A stretch of 64,000 nt of DNA from Streptococcus infantis ATCC 700779 (GTDB taxonomy: Bacteria; Bacillota; Bacilli; Lactobacillales; Streptococcaceae): the NCBI RefSeq assembly GCF_000187465.1, contig NZ_GL732439.1, positions 1,139,518-1,203,517 of the forward strand, in the 5' to 3' direction. Positions 58,559-64,000 of this stretch are shown piece by piece. The notes beneath the pieces are model-generated. The model was not told where the DNA came from, did no database searches, and was given only the letters and a program-made list of their open reading frames with translations. The translations under genes and the position numbers were made by a program. The number at the start of each line of letters is the position of its first letter. The stretch's first letter is position 1.

Positions 58559-59528
58559 TCACTGCAGGACCGTAATCCATCAACTCATCGTAAGAGATGG
58601 TCATGATTTTTTGATTCTTGATTGCTGGTACATTTTCCAAAACAGCATTTGCCTTCATCAAATCCACTGCTTTTTCATCTAATTTTTGATTGCGGTCACT
58701 AGTTACATAGATAATCAACTCAGGATCCATTGATACTAGATTTTCCAAGGTCAAGCCAGAAGTTCCTGTTGCAACATTGGTATAACCAAGTTGGTTAAGC
58801 AAGCTTTCCTGAAGGGCTGACTTGTAGGCACCAAAGGTTTCGTCATTGTAGGCCACCATAATCAAAGCCTTTTTCTTTTCACCCTGTGTTTCTGGATTTG
58901 CTTTCTTAACCGCATCGATTTTAGCTTGTAATTGCTCTGCGTATTGATTCGCCTTGTCTTGGACATTGAAAATGGTACCAAGATTCTTCACATCTTCTAC
59001 GATATTTCCCAAATCCTGTTGGATAGTTGAAAGTGAAGCTTTTTGCGTATAAACAGGGATTTTGTTTTCATTCCAAGCACTAATGGTTCCCATTGACTTT
59101 TCAGAAAACATCATGTTGCGTCCCATCAAGGCATCTGGTTCATAAGAAAGAACTGTTTCTTGTGAGACAGATTTTTTATCACCAATGTGAGGGATGGCTT
59201 CAATAGCATCCTTGTATTTACCAGTTACCGCATTATCAGGATTGAGCATGCCAGCAATTTTATCTTGCAAACCGAGTTCAAGTAGGATTTCAGTTGTTGA
59301 GAGGTTGTTGGTGATGACCTTTTCAGGTGCCTTTTCAAAGACTTGTTCGACTTCATTTCCTTTAGCATCATAAGTTTTGATAGTCACAGGATAGCTGGTT
59401 TCTGTATTAGCTTTTTGACTAGCTTCTGTTATAGCTGGTGCCGTTGCTGTTTCTTTAGATGCGTTACCACAAGCTGCCAAAGATAAGGTAGCTACTGTTA
59501 CGAGCAAAATACTGAGTGTTTTTTTCAT
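58518..59528 (-). CDS. iron-compound ABC transporter, substrate-binding lipoprotein
   Basis: 336 aa from MKKTLSILLV, with lipobox LAAC (lipidated Cys near residue 20). An upstream open frame to 59591 overlaps the ATPase and lacks a ribosome site. FepB/BtuF-type fold (Peripla_BP_2): EKVITNNLSTTEILLELG, DPELIIYVTSDR, and C-terminal helix. PiaA-like in its N-terminus. Ligand is likely a ferric siderophore or heme. Operon order: permease, ATPase, binding protein, esterase. Confidence 0.9.
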   Translation of the reverse strand: MKKTLSILLVTVATLSLAACGNASKETATAPAITEASQKANTETSYPVTIKTYDAKGNEVEQVFEKAPEKVITNNLSTTEILLELGLQDKIAGMLNPDNAVTGKYKDAIEAIPHIGDKKSVSQETVLSYEPDALMGRNMMFSEKSMGTISAWNENKIPVYTQKASLSTIQQDLGNIVEDVKNLGTIFNVQDKANQYAEQLQAKIDAVKKANPETQGEKKKALIMVAYNDETFGAYKSALQESLLNQLGYTNVATGTSGLTLENLVSMDPELIIYVTSDRNQKLDEKAVDLMKANAVLENVPAIKNQKIMTISYDELMDYGPAVIDSLEKINDFIKK

Positions 59529-59551
59529 GTTTTTATTTTCCTTTTTAATTT

Positions 59552-60307
59552 TTATAAATAGTGAATCATGGCTTGCTGATCTTCTGTCCAAGTTACCTTA
59601 CTTTGAACGCCATAGACAGCCTGCAATGACTCGGGTGTGATGGTCTCTTTTGGAGTACCTTGGTAAACAATCTCCCCTTCTTTCATTAGGTAGAGATAGT
59701 CTGAATAGCGACAAGCTAGCTGAATATCATGCAAGACAGCTAGCACATTGATCTGAAGATTTTTGACAATGGTCAATAAGTCTAGCTGATACTTGATATC
59801 CAAATGATTGGTCGGTTCATCTAAGAGCAAGAGGGTCGGCTCTTGTGCCAAGGCGCGTGCTAACAGAACCCGCTGCTTCTCTCCTCCTGACAAAGAAGAG
59901 TAGAGTCGATTTCTCTTTTCGAGCAGATCTACCTTGATCAAAGCATCCTCAACCAAAGCAAAATCTCTGTCTTTTTCCTTTTGCAAGAAAGAGAGATGGG
60001 GCGTTCTACCCAGCATGACAATCTCCTCAACCGTACAATCAAACTGAAGTTGATTAAACTGCGTGATAACTGCCATCTGCTTTGCCGTTTCTTTGACGCT
60101 CATTTGGTCTAGAGGCTTCCCATCTAAAGAAATCAAGCCCTGATTCGGCTTTTCCTGTCGATAAAAGAGTTTCAGCAAGCTGGTCTTTCCACTTCCATTT
60201 GGTCCCAAAATAGTATGAAATTGGTTTCCCTCAAGTTTAAGTGAGACTCCTTTGAGAATCTTTTTTTCTCCGATTCCAAAGTGAATATCCTGGCACATTA
60301 AGTCCAT
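59552..60307 (-). CDS. iron-compound ABC transporter, ATPase (FecE-type)
   Basis: 251 aa. Walker A GPNGSGKTSLL, Q-loop ITQFNQLQFD, signature LSGGEKQR, Walker B LLLLDEPTNHLDIKYQ, H-loop LHDIQLACRY. FecE/FhuC subfamily. It starts 1 bp after the permease stop, with GGAGGTGAG inside the permease end. Confidence 0.93.
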   Translation of the reverse strand: MDLMCQDIHFGIGEKKILKGVSLKLEGNQFHTILGPNGSGKTSLLKLFYRQEKPNQGLISLDGKPLDQMSVKETAKQMAVITQFNQLQFDCTVEEIVMLGRTPHLSFLQKEKDRDFALVEDALIKVDLLEKRNRLYSSLSGGEKQRVLLARALAQEPTLLLLDEPTNHLDIKYQLDLLTIVKNLQINVLAVLHDIQLACRYSDYLYLMKEGEIVYQGTPKETITPESLQAVYGVQSKVTWTEDQQAMIHYL

Positions 60308-60308
60308 A

Positions 60309-61355
60309 TCAGACTCTCACCTCCCTTCGTCTACTTGCAACCATGTAGATAAAGAAAGGTGCACCTACTAGGGCCGTGAAAATACCAATCGGAAGTTCAG
60401 CATTTTGAATCAGAACGCGAGCAAAGACATCTGCCCAGACGACAAAGAGGGCGCCTAGTAAGGTTGCTATCGGAAAAAGCCTTTTGTAATTTGTCCCTAC
60501 CAAACTTCGGGCCAGATGAGGTGTTATCAGACCTACAAAACCGATGATCCCACAAGTCGAAACTAAGATTGCCGTCATCACAGCTACAATCGTCACATAA
60601 AGATACCAGTAAAAACGCAAGGGAATTCCCAAAGTCAAAGCCGCCTCATCTCCCATCATCATGGCATTGAAAACACGGTATTGGGAAGAGAAAAATAAAA
60701 AGGCGATTCCCACGATTATAGTTGGCAAGGTTAAGTGAGCCCAGGATGTCCCTGCTAAAGAACCCATGGTCCAAAACTTGATGGTCATAACGCTATCAGC
60801 ATTGGCCCCAATAGAGATAATAAAGTTTGAAAAAGCCAAAAATAGGGCATTCACAACTGTCCCTGATAAAATGAGGCTAGAAGTTGTCATTCTACCTTGC
60901 ATGGATGCGATGAGTAGAACCGCAACTGTTGCTAAAATCGCTCCGAGGAAAGAACCTAGACCAATCATAACTTTAAATCCAAGAATAATACTCAAAGTTG
61001 CTCCAAAGGTTGCCCCGGCTGAAATTCCTAATACATAGGGCTCTGCGATTGGATTATTGACCGTTGACTGCATAACGCTACCACACATAGAAAGGCCAGC
61101 ACCAACTATCAAAGCAAGAAAAACCCGTGGTAACCTCATATTCCAAACAATAGCAAGCGTAGACTTTGAAATGTCTCCTATCTCAAAAGGAGCCCCTAAC
61201 TGACTCAAAATTATCCGATAGGTATCACTTAAGCTAATTTGAACAGACCCCATAGAAACTGCCAGAAACAGAGAAATCCCCAAAGCTCCTAACAAGATAG
61301 CTAGTAAAAAACAATATCTCAGGTTTTGATGGCTTCCAGAAAATTTGGAAAGCAT
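60309..61355 (-). CDS. iron-compound ABC transporter, permease (FecCD-type)
   Basis: 348 aa from MLSKFSGSHQ; AAAGGAGGG is 5 bp upstream of that ATG, whereas the ATG at 61373 has no ribosome site. About nine to ten membrane helices, FecCD/BtuC signatures (RLPRVFLALIVGAGLS, NPIAEPYVLGISAGA, GIIGFVGLITPHLAR). A single permease gene implies a homodimer, unlike two-permease systems. First gene of the operon. Confidence 0.93.
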   Translation of the reverse strand: MLSKFSGSHQNLRYCFLLAILLGALGISLFLAVSMGSVQISLSDTYRIILSQLGAPFEIGDISKSTLAIVWNMRLPRVFLALIVGAGLSMCGSVMQSTVNNPIAEPYVLGISAGATFGATLSIILGFKVMIGLGSFLGAILATVAVLLIASMQGRMTTSSLILSGTVVNALFLAFSNFIISIGANADSVMTIKFWTMGSLAGTSWAHLTLPTIIVGIAFLFFSSQYRVFNAMMMGDEAALTLGIPLRFYWYLYVTIVAVMTAILVSTCGIIGFVGLITPHLARSLVGTNYKRLFPIATLLGALFVVWADVFARVLIQNAELPIGIFTALVGAPFFIYMVASRRREVRV

Positions 61356-61587
61356 GAAACCCTCCTTTAACAAAGATTAAAAATTTAGACAATTTTCATA
61401 ATTAGTATACCACATTTCTAAATCAGGGACAAGACTAGAAAAAAGCACACAAAAAAGCCCTCTGAAGTCAGAGAGCTAATTTGAGCTCGGGCTAAAATCC
61501 TAGTGAAAAAGATGAAACTCCTTGTGTTCATCGAACACTGTGTCCTTTCCCTATTTTCATACGGATTTTTAACGCCCTTAGCTTCAT

Positions 61588-61640
61588 GATTCTTGCTTGA
61601 TAAAACGTTTATAGACTAGGCGACAAGCCGAAGATTGTAC
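61588..61640 (-). repeat. 53-bp direct repeat, copy 1
   Basis: From GATTCTTGCTTGATAAAACG to CGAAGATTGTAC; 50 of 53 positions equal those of 61872-61924. Confidence 0.75.
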
Positions 61641-61848
61641 AAAAATGTTAGTGAAACAAAAAATCTCCCCGAAGGGAGATCATTCTGGTTTATTTTACCT
61701 TACAGTGCTAGGAACCGTAACCGAAGATTATACTTGAGTATATCGAGGTAAGGTGACAAAAATAAAAAAAAAGCTACTCAACTAGAGTGGCCTTATTTTC
61801 AAGTTATGTTCAATTGAACACGGTCTAAGCACTTGGCAAAAAGTAAAA

Positions 61849-61976
61849 AGCTCTCTGAAGTCAGAGAGCTTGATTCTTGCTGGATAAAACGTTTGTAGAC
61901 TAGGCGGCAAGCCGAAGATTGTACTGATGGTACATCGAGGCGAAGCCAACGAAGTATAGAAACGTTTTAGACGCAA
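61849..61976 (-). repeat. repeat element, copy 2, with terminator downstream of rpsO
   Basis: Contains copy 2 of the 53-bp repeat (61872-61924), an inverted arm ending at the rpsO stop (AAACGTTTTAGACGCAAG), and the perfect stem AGCTCTCTGA / TCAGAGAGCT at 61849-61870 with TTTTTACTTTTT on the minus strand. It probably acts as the rpsO terminator. Confidence 0.6.
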
Positions 61977-61978
61977 GA

Positions 61979-62248
61979 TTAGCGACGAAGTCCAAGAGAG
62001 TTGATCAACTCACGGTAACGGTTAACGTCGTTTTTACGCAAGTATGCAAGCAAGTTACGACGGCGACCGATTTTCTTCATCAATCCACGGTAAGTAGCGT
62101 GGTCTTTTTTGTGTTGTTTGATGTGTTCGTTAAGGTGGTTGATTTCCCAAGTAAGGACAGCAACTTGAACCTCTACTGAACCTGTATCACCTTCGTGACG
62201 TGCATATTGTGCAATGATTTCATTTTTTTTCTCTTTTGAGATTGCCAT
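61979..62248 (-). CDS. rpsO: 30S ribosomal protein S15
   Basis: 89 aa, standard S15: [20 protein letters not shown], the rRNA-binding [32 protein letters not shown], end INSLGLRR. Binds the 16S rRNA central domain early in assembly. Ribosome site AAAAAGGAGAAA. A 184-bp gap to 62432 (upstream) holds the promoter and a likely leader. Confidence 0.98.
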   Translation of the reverse strand: MAISKEKKNEIIAQYARHEGDTGSVEVQVAVLTWEINHLNEHIKQHKKDHATYRGLMKKIGRRRNLLAYLRKNDVNRYRELINSLGLRR

Positions 62249-62453
62249 GATGTTTCTCCTTTTTATTTGGCTTCATCCGAGTGACAGGTTGGCATGCCTG
62301 TAACCAAGAAGAAGTTATTTGTCTTTACGACATTTCTTATTTTACCAAGAACTAAGTTCTTTGTCAACTGATTTACTATTCTTACCGCAAAAGTGCTATA
62401 ATAGTTATAGGAAGGATATCTAAGTTGACATCTTGAAAAGAGAGGTGATTACC

Positions 62454-62828
62454 ATGCGTAAATTCTCGCAATATCTCCCCTACTATCTGGTCATATTTTT
62501 CTTTTATTGGCCACTTTATGAGCTGTTATTATGGACTATTACTAAAAACTATATCTTGAAGGAGCTCACCATCGGCAACGTTATTATCTTCTCTCCACTG
62601 GTGACTTTCATAGTATCACTATTCTACTCTTATCGTTTCAAGTTCTCAGTTTGGTGGTTAATTGGAGTTGGCTTGCTCTTTTGCTTTACTATCATTACTT
62701 TCGGAGAATTTATCCTTCTCTACTTCCTAGCCTATGAAATCTTTACCCTCGCGGGTATGGCTGTCGGTGTAGCTATTAAGAATCTAGTGCAAAAACTGAA
62801 AAGGAAAAAACTTTCACAAAATCCTTGA
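62454..62828 (+). CDS. membrane protein, function unknown
   Basis: 124 aa from MRKFSQYLPYYL (AGAGGTGATTACC upstream). Four hydrophobic segments: YLVIFFFYWPLYELLLW, VIIFSPLVTFIVSLFY, WWLIGVGLLFCFTIITF and FILLYFLAYEIFTLAGMAVG, and a basic C-terminal tail (KLKRKKLSQNP). No motif recognised. Own TATAAT lies at about 62396-62402. Stands alone between rpsO and the T-box leader. Confidence 0.75.
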   Translation: MRKFSQYLPYYLVIFFFYWPLYELLLWTITKNYILKELTIGNVIIFSPLVTFIVSLFYSYRFKFSVWWLIGVGLLFCFTIITFGEFILLYFLAYEIFTLAGMAVGVAIKNLVQKLKRKKLSQNP

Positions 62829-62864
62829 AAAATCTCACAATCATGCTATAATAATGCATAGAGA

Positions 62865-63068
62865 CAAGTCACTTAGCCCCTTTCTACCAGAGAGTGCGTG
62901 GTTGCTGAGAACGCATAGGAAGCCTAAACTGATACTACTCTACTGACTTTTATGCAAACATAAAACGGTGGCCACGTTAGAGCCAATCAGAGGTGTCCCT
63001 CTTTTTTGAGGAACATAAATGAAGGTGGAACCACGTTGCGACGTCCTTTTTAGGATGTCGCAATTTTT
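62865..63068 (+). promoter_or_regulatory. T-box leader upstream of the MazG-like gene and thrS
   Basis: TATAAT at 62848-62853, then stem I with AAGTCA / TGACTT base, the apical motif GTGGTTGCTGAGAACGC, the T-box AAGGTGGAACCACG (63023-63036) and terminator TTGCGACGTCC / AGGATGTCGCAA plus T7 (63037-63068). The loop on the 3' side of stem I contains GATACTACTC, with ACT (Thr) as the likely specifier codon. Uncharged tRNA-Thr would favour antitermination. Confidence 0.85.
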
Positions 63069-63085
63069 TTATGAGGAGACTAACC

Positions 63086-63409
63086 ATGGAGTTGCAAGAA
63101 TTAGTGGAACGCAGTTGGGCAATCCGACAAGCTTATCATGATCTGGAAGTTAAGCATCATGATTCCAAGTGGACGGTAGAAGAAGACCTCTTGGCTTTAT
63201 CGAATGATATTGGAAATTTCCAACGATTAGTGATGACCAAGCAAGGACGCTACTATGATGAAACACCCTACACACTGGAACATAAACTTTCAGAAAATAT
63301 CTGGTGGCTAGTAGAACTTTCTCAACGTTTGGATATAGACATCCTGACGGAAATGGAAAACTTCCTCTCTGATAAAGAAAAGCAGTTGAACATTAAAACT
63401 AGGAAGTAG
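63086..63409 (+). CDS. MazG-like nucleotide pyrophosphohydrolase-family protein
   Basis: 107 aa from MELQELVERS with GAGGAG 7 bp upstream; first gene after the T-box terminator and 50 bp before thrS. All-alpha MazG-like protein with acidic residues of the Mg site visible in VEEDLLALSNDIGNF and ENIWWLVELSQRLDID. Its placement means it is under threonine T-box control together with thrS. Substrate unknown. Confidence 0.75.
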   Translation: MELQELVERSWAIRQAYHDLEVKHHDSKWTVEEDLLALSNDIGNFQRLVMTKQGRYYDETPYTLEHKLSENIWWLVELSQRLDIDILTEMENFLSDKEKQLNIKTRK

Positions 63410-63459
63410 GCTGCTAATAAAAAGTCAATGCATAGAAACTATGGAAAAAGGAGAATACC

Positions 63460-64000
63460 ATGATCAAAATTACATTCCCAGATGGCGCTGTTCGTGAATT
63501 CGAATCTGGCGTTACAACTTTTGAAATTGCTCAATCAATTAGCAATTCTCTAGCTAAAAAAGCTCTTGCTGGTAAATTCAACGGCAAACTCATCGACACT
63601 ACTCGTGCGATTACTGAAGACGGAAGCATCGAAATCGTGACACCAGATCACGAAGATGCATTGGATATCTTGCGTCACTCAGCAGCCCACTTGTTCGCTC
63701 AAGCAGCTCGTCGCCTCTTCCCAGACATTCACTTGGGTGTCGGTCCAGCTATCGAAGATGGTTTCTACTACGATACAGATAACCAAGCTGGTCAAATCTC
63801 TAACGAAGATCTTCCTCGTATCGAAGAAGAAATGCAAAAAATCGTTAAAGAAAACTTCCCATCTATTCGCGAAGAAGTAACTAAAGATGAAGCCCGTGAA
63901 ATCTTCAAGAACGACCCATATAAATTGGAATTGATCGAAGAGCACTCAGAAGACGAGGGTGGCTTGACCATCTACCGTCAAGGTGAGTATGTAGACCTTT
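63460..64000 (+). CDS. thrS: threonine--tRNA ligase (partial, runs off the window)
   Basis: 180 codons in window, starting [17 protein letters not shown] with AAAAAGGAG upstream. The TGS domain (1-60) is followed by the start of the editing domain ([16 protein letters not shown], with the zinc-site HxxxH). Charges tRNA-Thr and edits Ser-tRNA-Thr. Reading frame is open to the last base. Controlled by the T-box at 62865-63068. Confidence 0.95.
   Translation, partial: MIKITFPDGAVREFESGVTTFEIAQSISNSLAKKALAGKFNGKLIDTTRAITEDGSIEIVTPDHEDALDILRHSAAHLFAQAARRLFPDIHLGVGPAIEDGFYYDTDNQAGQISNEDLPRIEEEMQKIVKENFPSIREEVTKDEAREIFKNDPYKLELIEEHSEDEGGLTIYRQGEYVDL

Larger units (their letters stand above)
61374..61978. 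other. gene-poor region between the iron operon and rpsO, repeat remnants
   Basis: 605 bp. A 53-bp direct repeat pair (61588-61640 and 61872-61924, 50 of 53 identical), an 18-bp copy of CTCTGAAGTCAGAGAGCT at 61460 and within 61849-61870, a hairpin ATCTCCC / GGGAGAT at 61666-61684, and AT-rich filler. An inverted pair AAAACGTTT at about 61887 and 61961 encloses the second copy. It looks like two copies of a small non-coding repeat element behind rpsO; no gene. Confidence 0.6.

Noticed and set aside
61782..61976. 64-codon minus-strand frame behind rpsO
   Set aside because: It consists of the repeat and terminator sequence and has no ribosome site.

Overview
The window is chromosome of a mitis-group Streptococcus (S. 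mitis / S. oralis / S. pneumoniae type). I infer this from the ezrA-gyrB-HAD-DJ1-rodA-dinG block, a BgaA-type LPXTG beta-galactosidase, CtsR-controlled clpE, an S(MK) riboswitch on metK and two YSIRK-type/LPXTG surface proteins. Base composition is low-GC throughout. No rRNA, tRNA or CRISPR array was seen.

Layout. Bases 1-24660 are core chromosome: ezrA, gyrB, a HAD protein, a DJ-1/PfpI protein, rodA, dinG, a 61-aa protein, nnrD, the giant bgaA, folD, an amino-acid ABC pair, a DUF1797 protein, clpE, a Nudix protein, a DUF1827 protein and a GNAT acetyltransferase. Bases about 24676-45538 are one integrative conjugative element of the Tn916 family, inserted directly beside the metK stop codon. 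In window order it carries int, xis, orf8/orf7 regulators, the orf9 repressor, orf6, tet(M) with its leader, the transfer operon orf13-orf19 with ardA, relaxase orf20, oriT, orf21-orf23 and a small leader ORF. Between orf19 and orf20 sits a 2.84-kb unit made of an ISL3-family IS and an erm(B) segment. The overall plan is that of Tn6002-like elements (tetracycline plus macrolide-lincosamide-streptogramin B resistance). Bases 45540-64000 are core or semi-core: metK, a GntR regulator, guaA (interrupted), a BceAB/BceRS-type antimicrobial-peptide module, a VWA-domain surface protein, a DEAD-box helicase, an iron-chelate ABC transporter with an esterase, rpsO, a T-box leader, a MazG-like gene and the start of thrS.

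Main observations. (1) The IS plus erm(B) unit is flanked by a perfect 8-bp direct repeat, TTTTTTTG. Removing the unit and one repeat copy restores the stop codon of a 401-aa Orf20, so the two parts entered Tn916 together as one transposition. (2) As a result the relaxase Orf20 carries a 71-aa chimeric tail, 35 residues of which derive from the omega repressor of Inc18-type plasmids. (3) guaA has an in-frame TGA at codon 400 where the family has Gly. (4) The BceS-type kinase is shifted out of frame at its extreme C-terminus by a GCAT duplication. (5) The tet(M) leader encodes a 7-codon peptide ahead of the known 28-codon one, and the two sit in mutually exclusive-looking stem-loops. All product names come from recognition of the protein sequences; no database search was possible.
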